Below are positions 1 to 5,332 of a stretch of DNA of 6,029 nt, in pieces. The stretch comes from Solobacterium sp. UBA1761 (GTDB lineage Bacteria; Bacillota_I; Bacilli_A; Erysipelotrichales; Erysipelotrichaceae). Location of the stretch: positions 1 to 6,029 of the forward strand of contig DCHD01000049.1 of the NCBI GenBank assembly GCA_002315565.1. The letters are read 5' to 3'. The first letter of the stretch is position 1. Each line of letters starts with the position of its first letter. The translations under genes were made by a program, and so were the position numbers. The notes under the pieces were generated by a model. That model ran no database searches. It was not told the origin of the DNA and saw nothing but the letters and a program-made list of their open reading frames with translations.

Positions 1-6
1 CACCAT
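1..6 (-). CDS. Start of a downstream gene, cut by the window edge
   Basis: An ATG at 6-4 followed by GTG is preceded by a strong Shine-Dalgarno sequence, AAAGGAG at 24-18, 11 nt upstream. The Shine-Dalgarno lies just after the MFS stop codon (TGA, 28-26). This suggests another co-transcribed minus-strand gene beginning about 20 bp after the MFS gene. Only two codons are visible, so nothing can be said about the product. The spacing is slightly long, so the true start could lie just outside the window. Confidence 0.45.
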
Positions 7-17
7 TAATTTAATTG

Positions 18-24
18 CTCCTTT
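18..24 (-). promoter_or_regulatory. Shine-Dalgarno sequence for the next gene
   Basis: AAAGGAG lies directly after the MFS stop codon with no terminator-like hairpin between them. It indicates that translation continues into another gene of the same transcript. Confidence 0.55.
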
Positions 25-25
25 A

Positions 26-1357
26 TCAATCCATTTCTTCAAATGCTTCAAGACCTTTTTTATGTTCAACCTTCTGGTCTCCATGTTTTACCTGAGTCAT
101 AGTGATAAAGGCCAAGGCCACAAACACTGCAGCATAGATGAACAGTATCTTATAGGATATAGTTCTCATCAGTGTACCGGCAACAATTGGTGTAACGATC
201 TGGGCTGACATACTTGCCGTATAATAGTAACCTGTGAACTTGCCGATATCACTTCCCTTGCACATTTCAACAACCATCGGAAGTGAATTTACATTGATGG
301 CAGCCCACGCAAGACCAACAAGTGCAAAGGCAATATACATAATCACATTGATTGACTTGAATGTTGTCGTAAGTACATAACCAAGTAAGAACATACCACT
401 AAGTAATACAATACCGGCCATGATAGTCTTTTTACGCCCGATCTTTTCAGCAATAATTCCGATTGGAATATAGGAAACGATTGCTCCGGCTGTTGCGACA
501 AGAAGACAGGTACTTGCTCCACCTAAACCCTGGCCCATAACAGCACTTATATAAGTTGTAAACCAGGTAGTTACCGCATTATAACCTATAAACCACAAAG
601 CAATAGACGCAAGTAAGAATCCAAGTGACTTCTTAACTTCCAGAGGAAGTGATTCATTTCCGCTTCCATCGTCTTCTGCCAGATTCCATTCAGGATGTTT
701 TTCTTCAAGAGCCTTGTTTTCACTAACAAGTTTTGGTTCCTTGACAAAGATAAACAGTAACGCAACTGCCACAAACATAATGGATGCAACCGTAATGAAC
801 AGTGTCTGATAGTTAACATGAGCTAAACCTGCAGTCTTGGAGTTAGGATATAAAACTGCAGCCACACCAAGATAGATAATACCTCCGACTGCACCCATCA
901 GATTGATGATGGCATTAGCTTTAGAACGTAATGGTTTAGGTGTGACATCCGGCATCAAAGCTACAGCAGGTGATCTGTATGTTCCCATTGCCACCAGCAG
1001 TAAACCAAGCACGATGACAAATGAGACAAGTTTAAAGGTATTAGGTTCTGCGTAATATCCATTGTCAAGTAAAGGCAGGATATTAAGAAAAATGATCGCA
1101 AGACCTGTTCCAAAAAGAATAAACGGCATTCTCTTACCGATCTTTGTATCAGTCTTATCGGATAAAGAACCAAAGAATGGCAGCATAAACAGTGCCAGAA
1201 TATTGTCGGCAGCCATGATGGCACCAGAGAGTGTCTCGTTCATGTGGAAAGTGTTGGTCAGAATCAGCGGTACAATACTGTCATACATCTGCCAGAAAGC
1301 ACAGATTGATAAGAATGCCAGTCCGACCATAAAAGTCTGCTTGTTGTTAAGTTTCAT
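26..1357 (-). CDS. MFS transporter, SLC45/GPH-like cation symporter family
   Basis: This encodes a 443-residue polytopic membrane protein with about 12 predicted hydrophobic segments in two halves. The halves are separated by a charged central loop at about residues 206-243. After the second helix is a GSLSDKTDTKIGKRMP motif (63-78), the Major Facilitator cytoplasmic loop signature in the form typical of SLC45/sucrose-like and glycoside-pentoside-hexuronide symporters. A weaker counterpart, AEKIGRKK (303-310), opens the second half. The length is normal for the family. The ATG start is supported by AGGAG 5 nt upstream, which overlaps the TAG stop of the phosphodiesterase gene 8 bp away, so the two genes are very probably co-transcribed and translationally linked. 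Known members move sugars or glycosides by proton or cation symport; the substrate here is unknown. Import of a glycerol-containing compound that feeds the neighbouring enzyme is only a guess from context. Confidence 0.87.
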   Translation of the reverse strand: MKLNNKQTFMVGLAFLSICAFWQMYDSIVPLILTNTFHMNETLSGAIMAADNILALFMLPFFGSLSDKTDTKIGKRMPFILFGTGLAIIFLNILPLLDNGYYAEPNTFKLVSFVIVLGLLLVAMGTYRSPAVALMPDVTPKPLRSKANAIINLMGAVGGIIYLGVAAVLYPNSKTAGLAHVNYQTLFITVASIMFVAVALLFIFVKEPKLVSENKALEEKHPEWNLAEDDGSGNESLPLEVKKSLGFLLASIALWFIGYNAVTTWFTTYISAVMGQGLGGASTCLLVATAGAIVSYIPIGIIAEKIGRKKTIMAGIVLLSGMFLLGYVLTTTFKSINVIMYIAFALVGLAWAAINVNSLPMVVEMCKGSDIGKFTGYYYTASMSAQIVTPIVAGTLMRTISYKILFIYAAVFVALAFITMTQVKHGDQKVEHKKGLEAFEEMD

Positions 1358-1365
1358 TGTTGCTC

Positions 1366-2193
1366 CTATTTATGACCTTTCGGTACAAATGAATCAAATA
1401 TATACTGCTGGTAATATTTTTTTGCCAGCGCAAGGTCTTCTTCAGATCTGATAGTCCAGGCTACGCATTCTCCCTTGAATACTTTTGAGATAAGCTGGAA
1501 TGACAGATTCTTATAATTGCGAATATCGTAGGCTGTAAAATCAGGACGGGTCAGAAAGTTAGTAAGTATGTAACATAAGGCAATCCCTGCAAACGGATTT
1601 TTGCAGTTTTCCTTATCCTTACGAAGGTTATAGGCCAATTGTCCTCTGATAACTTCCGGATGGTTCTTCTTGAGATATCTCACTACCATCGGATTGAATG
1701 ACTCCATAATCCAGGTACGCTTATAGGTATTAAGCATCTTTACCGCTTCTTCACAGGTTCCTATGCAATCACCTTCCGGTTTAATCTCAACAATCAAAGG
1801 TGTATCTTCTTTTAAGGCATCAAGTACATCTTTAAACAGCGGAATCTTTTCTTCAGTGTCCAACAGACTATATTCCATGAGTTCGTCATATGAACAGTCA
1901 GTCAGTTTCCTATCAATGCCGCAGATTCTTTTAAGTGTAGCATCATGGAAGACAACCAGTTTTCCATCAGTTGTACGCTGAACATCAAGTTCAATTCCAT
2001 AGTCATGTTCAACCGCTTTTTTAAAACCTTTAAGACAGTTTTCCGGAATATCCTTGTTGTTGAATAAGCCCCTGTGGGCAATAAGATTTTCCTCGAAAGG
2101 CTTCATTCTTTTGAATCTCTCCCTGTCGAGGTTTGGCATAATCATAAAAAGATATAAGCCGATAAGTATTATTAATATAATCACAATAGTCAT
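1366..2193 (-). CDS. Membrane-anchored glycerophosphodiester phosphodiesterase
   Basis: This 275-residue protein hydrolyses glycerophosphodiesters to glycerol 3-phosphate plus an alcohol, as known for the GDPD family. The TIM-barrel catalytic signature is intact: H40-R41-G42, E51-N52, E68-L-D70, H83-D84 and the EIKP motif with E136 and K138. These include the metal-binding acids and the two catalytic histidines of the family. MESF (163-166) and W246 near the C-terminus also fit. The N-terminus is a single hydrophobic helix (about 3-20) followed by a cluster of Arg and Lys (24-31). By the positive-inside rule this places the catalytic domain in the cytoplasm as a membrane-tethered enzyme. The Shine-Dalgarno is poor: AAGG at 2198-2195 is only 1 nt from the ATG. 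Internal Met17 or Met19 starts also lack one and would remove most of the anchor, so the long start is kept. The gene lies 8 bp upstream of the MFS gene and 36 bp downstream of the ABC operon, beyond its terminator. Confidence 0.9.
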   Translation of the reverse strand: MTIVIILIILIGLYLFMIMPNLDRERFKRMKPFEENLIAHRGLFNNKDIPENCLKGFKKAVEHDYGIELDVQRTTDGKLVVFHDATLKRICGIDRKLTDCSYDELMEYSLLDTEEKIPLFKDVLDALKEDTPLIVEIKPEGDCIGTCEEAVKMLNTYKRTWIMESFNPMVVRYLKKNHPEVIRGQLAYNLRKDKENCKNPFAGIALCYILTNFLTRPDFTAYDIRNYKNLSFQLISKVFKGECVAWTIRSEEDLALAKKYYQQYIFDSFVPKGHK

Positions 2194-2199
2194 ACCTTA

Positions 2200-2205
2200 A
2201 TTATA
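2200..2205 (-). promoter_or_regulatory. Possible -10 element for the GDPD-MFS unit
   Basis: A perfect TATAAT lies 6 bp before the GDPD ATG. Transcription from it would start at or next to the A of the ATG at 2193 and give a leaderless mRNA, which would fit the poor Shine-Dalgarno. No convincing -35 box is found at 16-18 bp; that position falls in the preceding terminator stem. The AT-rich context makes a chance match plausible. The alternative is readthrough from the ABC operon. Confidence 0.25.
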
Positions 2206-2231
2206 AAACAAAAAGGCTCGTATGAGCCTTT
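2204..2231 (-). terminator. Intrinsic terminator of the ABC transporter operon
   Basis: On the minus strand AAAGGCTC (2231-2224) and GAGCCTTT (2219-2212) form a perfect 8-bp stem with a 4-nt ATAC loop. The tract TTTTTGTTTT (2214-2205) follows the GC-rich part. The first stem bases are part of the ATPase stop codon (TAA, 2232-2230), so the operon ends immediately after translation. It separates the T-box-controlled ABC genes from the GDPD-MFS genes, at least partly. Confidence 0.88.
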
Positions 2232-3024
2232 ATCCCAATATTGCAGCATCATTGGTGAATTCTTCACCGGATGCTTTTTCAAATCGGTTGAGCAGTTTTT
2301 CAACTGTCATATTCTGTTTTTCTTTGCCCTTGATGTCAAGGATAATCTTGCCACCAGACATCATAATCAGTCTGTTGCCGTAGGCAATGGCATCCTTCAT
2401 GTTGTGAGTGACCATGAAGGTAGTAAGATTGTTCTTTTCAACTACTTTCTTTGTAGTTTCAAGAACCTTTGCAGCAGTCTTTGGATCAAGTGCAGCCGTA
2501 TGTTCATCAAGTAAAAGAATCTTTGGTTTCTGAATAGTAGCCATTAATAGAGTCAGCGCCTGTCTTTGTCCACCTGACAATAAACCTACTTTGGCAGACA
2601 GTCTGTCTTCAAGTCCCAGGTCAAATTCTTTAAGAAGTCCGTAATATTCTTTTCTTTCTTCTTCAGTAATTCCGATTTTTAAACCACGGTGCTGGCCTCT
2701 TCTTTTTGCCAGTGCGAGGTTTTCTTCAATCCACATATCGGCAGCAGAACCAAGAAGCGGATCCTGGAATACTCGTCCGATATATTTAGCACGTTTGTAT
2801 TCAGGAAGTTTTGTAACATTGGTATCACCAATCCATATTTCTCCAGAATCAACAGGCCAGGTTCCGGCAATTGCATTCAGTAATGTTGATTTACCGGCAC
2901 CATTGGTACCGATGACAGTGATGAATTCACCTTCTTCAAGAGTAAGGCTTACATCATCAAGTGCAACTTTTTCATTGATTGTACCGGCATTGAATACCTT
3001 GGTAACATTCTTAATTTCTAGCAT
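2230..3024 (-). CDS. ABC transporter ATP-binding protein (TrpZ-like)
   Basis: This 264-residue cytoplasmic ATPase powers the importer encoded with it. All nucleotide-binding motifs are present in order: Walker A GTNGAGKST (39-47), Q-loop Gln87, signature LSGGQ (149-153), Walker B ILLLDE (169-174), D-loop AALD (177-180) and H-loop His207. The length is normal for a single-domain importer ATPase. The ATG start is fixed by a textbook Shine-Dalgarno (AAAGGAGGT about 6 nt upstream), which lies inside the last codons of the permease gene. The two reading frames overlap by 7 nt (ATGCTAG), so translation is probably coupled. It is the last gene of the operon, with a terminator at its stop codon. Subfamily assignment rests on gene order with an ABC_sub_bind lipoprotein and a BPD_transp_2-type permease, as in the streptococcal trpXYZ tryptophan transporter. 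The solute cannot be read from the ATPase. Confidence 0.93.
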   Translation of the reverse strand: MLEIKNVTKVFNAGTINEKVALDDVSLTLEEGEFITVIGTNGAGKSTLLNAIAGTWPVDSGEIWIGDTNVTKLPEYKRAKYIGRVFQDPLLGSAADMWIEENLALAKRRGQHRGLKIGITEEERKEYYGLLKEFDLGLEDRLSAKVGLLSGGQRQALTLLMATIQKPKILLLDEHTAALDPKTAAKVLETTKKVVEKNNLTTFMVTHNMKDAIAYGNRLIMMSGGKIILDIKGKEKQNMTVEKLLNRFEKASGEEFTNDAAILG

Positions 3025-3908
3025 GCCTTACCTCCTTTTCTGAAGTTTGGAATTGCAAGAGCAAGCATAACAATGATTGCTGTTGCGAGTTTAAGATCCT
3101 GTGAGTCAACCTTGAGCCATAGGATAAGTACCATGATCAGATAGTAGACAACTCCACCCAGTACAACAAAGAAAAGTCTTAAGTAGAAACTGCAACCTTT
3201 CTTGAAGATAGCTTCAGAAAGAACTTCGCCAATAATGATTGCAGCAAGACCGATGACGATTGCGCCCCTACCCATAGAGACATCAGAGAATGACTGATAG
3301 TGAGCCATCAATGCACCACTTAGTGCAACAAGACCATTACCCAGCATGAATCCGATAAGCTTGGTGTTATCGATATTGATACCCTGTGCTTTAGCCATGG
3401 CATTATTGTTGCCGGTAGCTCTGATTGCACAGCCGATTTCAGTTCCGAAGAACCAGTACATAACCACAATCAGTACAGCAGCAAATATCAGACCAATAAT
3501 AATTGCCTTGGGAATATTTCTTAATGACAGAAGCACATTGTATTTATCAGGATTACAGCTGACATTGGCAGCTGAAGACTGAATATGAAGATTGATTGAG
3601 TATAGACCAAACTGTACCAGAATTCCCGAAAGAATTGCTGGGATCTTCAGTTTGGTATGAATAAGGCCAGTACACAAACCGCATACAAGGCCAGCGATAA
3701 AAGCACATGGGAATACCACAAACAAAGGAAGGCCTTTAACTGTAAGCACAACTGCCACAGCACCGCCTGTCGCAAAAGAACCATCGACTGTCAGATCTGA
3801 TTCTTTAAGAACTCTGAATGTAATATATACTCCAAGTGCCATCAGGCCCCAGATTAAACCCTGAGCCACACCACCTGGAAGACGATTTATTAAACTGGCG
3901 ATAGACAT
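3018..3908 (-). CDS. ABC transporter permease (TrpY-like, BPD_transp_2 type)
   Basis: This 296-residue integral membrane protein forms the channel of the importer. About eight or nine hydrophobic segments can be picked out, near residues 13-32, 41-58, 60-84, 90-108, 133-154, 184-203, 214-233, 242-265 and 273-288. The cytoplasmic stretch at about 157-177 (GCAIRATGNN, then AKAQGI) resembles the coupling-helix region of the branched-chain amino acid/ribose permease family. The start ATG lies only 2 nt after the TAA stop of the binding-protein gene and has no Shine-Dalgarno at a usable distance, so it is probably translated by ribosomes terminating on the upstream gene. The C-terminal KGGKAC is encoded by the ATPase gene's ribosome binding site. 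It presumably works as a homodimer with the ATPase, which is family knowledge and not seen here. Confidence 0.9.
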   Translation of the reverse strand: MSIASLINRLPGGVAQGLIWGLMALGVYITFRVLKESDLTVDGSFATGGAVAVVLTVKGLPLFVVFPCAFIAGLVCGLCTGLIHTKLKIPAILSGILVQFGLYSINLHIQSSAANVSCNPDKYNVLLSLRNIPKAIIIGLIFAAVLIVVMYWFFGTEIGCAIRATGNNNAMAKAQGINIDNTKLIGFMLGNGLVALSGALMAHYQSFSDVSMGRGAIVIGLAAIIIGEVLSEAIFKKGCSFYLRLFFVVLGGVVYYLIMVLILWLKVDSQDLKLATAIIVMLALAIPNFRKGGKAC

Positions 3909-3910
3909 AA

Positions 3911-4861
3911 TTATTCTGCAATAGCCTCGTATTCACTTCCAACTTCAATACCGCGTTTAGCAGCAATTGTTGGATTGTATTTCTTTACTGGATTAGCAAA
4001 GTATTCAATTGGCATTTCTTCGACTTTAGCTTCACCCTTTAAGATCTTGACAGCCATTTCACCAGTAGTTCTGCCTAAGTCGTAGTAATTGATTGTAAGA
4101 GTAGCAACACCACAGCCCTTGCATGTTCCTTCTTCTCCACAGATGATAGGAATACCTGCTCCATCAGCGATGTTGTTGATAGTTTCTGCACAGCTTGCAA
4201 CCTGATTGTCTGTTGGAACGTATAATGCATCACATTCAGTAACAAGAGCATCAACGATTGAAGCGATTTCGTTTGAATCAGCGAAAGTCCTGGTAATAAC
4301 TTTTATACCTTTAGCTTCAAGATATTTACCAACAACTTCTACCTGATAAGCAGAGTTAAGTTCACTTGAACAAGAAAGAATACCAACGGTCTTTACGCCA
4401 GGAACAAGATCAATAATCATCTGTGCCTGATCATCCAAAGGTGCTAAATCAGATGTACCAGATACATTTGTACCGATTAAACCATTGAAGTTTTCAATGC
4501 CTAACGCAACACCGTATTCAGTAATAGATGTACCAAGTACCGGAATAGTGCTTGTTGAAGCAGCGGCAGCCTGTAAAGCTGGAGTAGCATTGGCCATAAT
4601 CAGATCTACACCTTCAGCAACAAAACCGTTGGCAATAGTAGCGCAGCTTGCAGAATCGCCACCTGCTTTTTTAACATCGATAACAATGCCATCACCGAAT
4701 TCTTCAGTAAGAACATCAACAAAGCCCTGAGTAGCAGCATCAAGTGCTTCATGTTCAATCAGCTGTACAACACCGACAGTGATCTTGCCTTCGCTTTCAG
4801 AACATCCTGAAAGTGTCAGAACCATAAGTACAGCAAATAGTAAGCAAATAAGTTTTTTCAT
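3911..4861 (-). CDS. ABC transporter substrate-binding lipoprotein (TrpX-like, ABC_sub_bind family)
   Basis: This 316-residue extracytoplasmic binding protein captures the solute for the importer. The N-terminus is a lipoprotein signal: Lys2-Lys3, a hydrophobic core (4-17), then the lipobox L17-S18-G19-C20. Cys20 should be lipidated and anchor the protein to the outer face of the membrane. The mature part has the two-lobed periplasmic-binding-protein pattern, including VQLIEHEALDAATQGF (32-47), typical of the ABC_sub_bind (DUF534) family that contains streptococcal TrpX. A longer frame opens at ATG 4894, but that start lies inside the leader terminator and would place charged residues before the signal peptide. 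ATG 4861 has AAAGGAG (4874-4868) 6 nt upstream and is clearly correct. It is the first gene after the tandem T-box leader. Substrate: an aromatic amino acid is favoured by family and leader, but this is not proven. Confidence 0.93.
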   Translation of the reverse strand: MKKLICLLFAVLMVLTLSGCSESEGKITVGVVQLIEHEALDAATQGFVDVLTEEFGDGIVIDVKKAGGDSASCATIANGFVAEGVDLIMANATPALQAAAASTSTIPVLGTSITEYGVALGIENFNGLIGTNVSGTSDLAPLDDQAQMIIDLVPGVKTVGILSCSSELNSAYQVEVVGKYLEAKGIKVITRTFADSNEIASIVDALVTECDALYVPTDNQVASCAETINNIADGAGIPIICGEEGTCKGCGVATLTINYYDLGRTTGEMAVKILKGEAKVEEMPIEYFANPVKKYNPTIAAKRGIEVGSEYEAIAE

Positions 4862-4867
4862 GTTTCT

Positions 4868-4874
4868 CTCCTTT
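4868..4874 (-). promoter_or_regulatory. Shine-Dalgarno deciding the binding-protein start
   Basis: AAAGGAG lies 6 nt before ATG 4861, just outside the terminator. It excludes the longer in-frame start at 4894, which is located within the terminator hairpin and has no Shine-Dalgarno. Confidence 0.9.
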
Positions 4875-4878
4875 AAAC

Positions 4879-4907
4879 AAAAAACTCGTCCCATTTAAGG
4901 ACGAGTT
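4879..4907 (-). terminator. T-box-controlled intrinsic terminator
   Basis: AACTCGTCC (4907-4899) pairs perfectly over 9 bp with GGACGAGTT (4891-4883). The RNA then continues TTTTG, so the U-tract reads UUUUUUG including the last stem bases. It ends only 4 nt before the Shine-Dalgarno of the binding-protein gene. When no uncharged tRNA is bound this hairpin should form and stop transcription ahead of the ABC operon. Confidence 0.94.
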
Positions 4908-4926
4908 GTAATCGTGTTACCACCTT
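4897..4926 (-). promoter_or_regulatory. T-box sequence and antiterminator hairpin
   Basis: The conserved T-box reads AAGGTGGTAACACG (4926-4913). AAGG pairs with CCTT (4900-4897) and ACGA (4915-4912) with TCGT (4904-4901), leaving the 7-nt bulge UGGUAAC characteristic of T-box antiterminators. The UGGU bases would pair with ACCA at the 3' end of an uncharged tRNA, so the partner tRNA should carry A73. This agrees with Tyr or Phe and argues against Trp and Ser, which normally have G73. The 3' arm is shared with the terminator, so the two folds exclude each other. Confidence 0.93.
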
Positions 4927-4959
4927 AATTCATCATTACATCACTGTAACGACCTCACC

Positions 4960-4975
4960 AGCTACCATCATAGCC
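4960..4975 (-). repeat. 16-nt direct repeat, copy in module 2
   Basis: GGCTATGATGGTAGCT is identical to the copy at 5131-5146. It can fold as GGCUA/UAGCU (one G-U pair) around a UGAUGG loop and includes a UGGUA string like the antiterminator bulge. It sits between the ACGGTGAACACCGT hairpin and stem III. Confidence 0.9.
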
Positions 4976-5033
4976 TCAACATTTAACGGTGTTCACCGTG
5001 ATATCCTACATTTCAGATATCCCGCTCCTTGAC

Positions 5034-5036
5034 GAA
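5034..5036 (-). promoter_or_regulatory. Specifier codon of module 2, best read as UUC (Phe)
   Basis: The specifier strand reads GAA-TTC-G, followed by the UCAAG side of the lower helix. This is the usual arrangement of loop-E GAA, codon, purine and helix. A one-base shift gives UCG (Ser) followed by U. That lacks the purine, and tRNA-Ser has G73, which would not match the UGGU antiterminator bulge. Confidence 0.68.
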
Positions 5037-5130
5037 TTCACCAGCATCCCGTTAACTGTTTGCACCGACCACAGCCTCTCTTTAAACCTTCTTGCTGATT
5101 ATGTTTCAAATCCAAGCGTTTCAATATAGA

Positions 5131-5146
5131 AGCTACCATCATAGCC
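5131..5146 (-). repeat. 16-nt direct repeat, copy in module 1
   Basis: This is an exact copy of the element at 4960-4975, at the end of module 1. In both modules it follows a GGAT-ending hairpin and a CGG-TGA-ACCG element, which shows that the two modules arose by duplication of a block larger than Stem I. Confidence 0.9.
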
Positions 5147-5209
5147 CGATTATGGTATCGGTAATCACCCCGCAAATCCCTACTTGATTCAGGATTTGTG
5201 CTCATTGGT

Positions 5210-5212
5210 GTA
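5210..5212 (-). promoter_or_regulatory. Specifier codon of module 1, best read as UAC (Tyr)
   Basis: The 3' strand of the specifier loop reads GAA-A-TAC-A and then the CC of the lower helix. TAC is followed by the purine that normally stacks next to the specifier codon, and UAC is the usual Tyr specifier. If the codon must follow GAA directly, it would instead be AUA (Ile) followed by C, which is less likely because AUA is very rarely used as a specifier and lacks the 3' purine. Confidence 0.6.
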
Positions 5213-5303
5213 TTTCTTCAGTCCCTTGTGATTGCTTTCACCACCCGCAATCTCTCTTAAACTCAAGATCTGAATACTTCTCCAAATCATTGCTTATGTA
5301 TAA

Positions 5304-5332
5304 ATTCTAAAAAATAAAACAGTGGGTGTCAA
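5304..5332 (-). promoter_or_regulatory. Sigma-A promoter of the T-box/ABC operon
   Basis: A perfect -35 TTGACA (5332-5327) and a near-consensus -10 TAGAAT (5309-5304) are separated by exactly 17 bp. Transcription should start near A5297, just before the base of T-box Stem I, which fits the leader. The -35 box lies in the loop, and the spacer in the 3' arm, of the terminator for the preceding gene. Confidence 0.88.

Larger units (their letters stand above)
4879..5120 (-). promoter_or_regulatory. T-box aptamer module 2 with expression platform (probable tRNA-Phe reader)
   Basis: Stem I: CGCT (5118-5115) pairs with AGCG (5026-5023), TTTGA (5110-5106) with TCAAG (5032-5028), and ATCAGCA (5099-5093) with TGCTGGT (5046-5040). 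These enclose a specifier loop with GAATTCG (5039-5033). The apex has AGAGAG (5081-5076), helix CTGT/ACAG and GGTCGGTGCAA. Downstream come a GATATC/GATATC hairpin (about 5021-5001), the compact hairpin ACGGT-GAAC-ACCGT (4999-4986), the 16-nt shared element (4975-4960) and a stem III-like hairpin TTACA-GTGA-TGTAA near 4950-4936. The T-box and terminator follow. The module is complete, unlike module 1. Confidence 0.9.
5131..5290 (-). promoter_or_regulatory. T-box aptamer module 1 (probable tRNA-Tyr reader)
   Basis: Stem I is well formed. TTGG (5285-5282) pairs with CCAA (5208-5205), and TTCAG (5274-5270) with CTGAA (5221-5217). Between them is the specifier loop with AGTA (5278-5275) opposite GAA (5216-5214). 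At the apex, AGAGAG (5257-5252), helix ATTGC/GCAAT (5251-5247 and 5235-5231) and GGGTGGTGAAA match the conserved distal loops. A stem II-like hairpin CAAATCC/GGATTTG follows at 5198-5174. The module ends with a weakly conserved GGGTGATTACCG and the 16-nt element shared with module 2. I see no canonical AGGGTGG antiterminator sequence and no U-tract terminator before module 2 begins. Confidence 0.85.
4862..5297 (-). ncRNA. Tandem T-box riboswitch leader (two tRNA-reading modules, one terminator)
   Basis: The roughly 435-nt untranslated leader lies between a strong promoter and the binding-protein gene. T-box leaders bind a specific tRNA through a specifier codon in Stem I; uncharged tRNA then pairs its NCCA end with the UGGN bulge, stabilising an antiterminator and switching the operon on. 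Two Stem I modules are visible, each with the AGAGAG and GGUxGGUGxAA apical-loop elements and a GAA-specifier segment. Each is followed by a stem-loop, a CGG-UGA-ACCG element and an identical 16-nt sequence. Only the promoter-distal module is followed by a stem III-like hairpin, a canonical T-box sequence and a U-tract terminator. No open reading frame with a ribosome binding site was found in this stretch. Confidence 0.93.

Noticed and set aside
1062..1451. Plus-strand open frame opposite the MFS and GDPD genes, and similar shorter frames at 586-819, 961-1224, 1763-1981, 2689-3043, 3346-3582 and 4485-4730
   Set aside because: These overlap strong coding sequences over their whole length, have no recognisable protein family, and lack convincing ribosome binding sites. 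They are shadow frames.
4862..4894. Extended binding-protein start at ATG 4894
   Set aside because: This ATG lies within the T-box terminator hairpin, has no Shine-Dalgarno and would add 11 residues before a normal lipoprotein signal. ATG 4861 has AAAGGAG at proper spacing.
5034..5036. Serine (UCG) or tryptophan (UGG) specifier in module 2
   Set aside because: UCG requires a one-base shift and loses the 3' purine. No UGG lies in the specifier strand. The antiterminator UGGU needs A73, unlike the G73 of tRNA-Ser and tRNA-Trp.
5217..5219. Using the first GAA of module 1 as loop-E, giving a Glu (GAA) specifier
   Set aside because: Those bases pair perfectly with TTCAG (5274-5270) in the helix above the specifier loop, and AGTA then faces the second GAA as expected.
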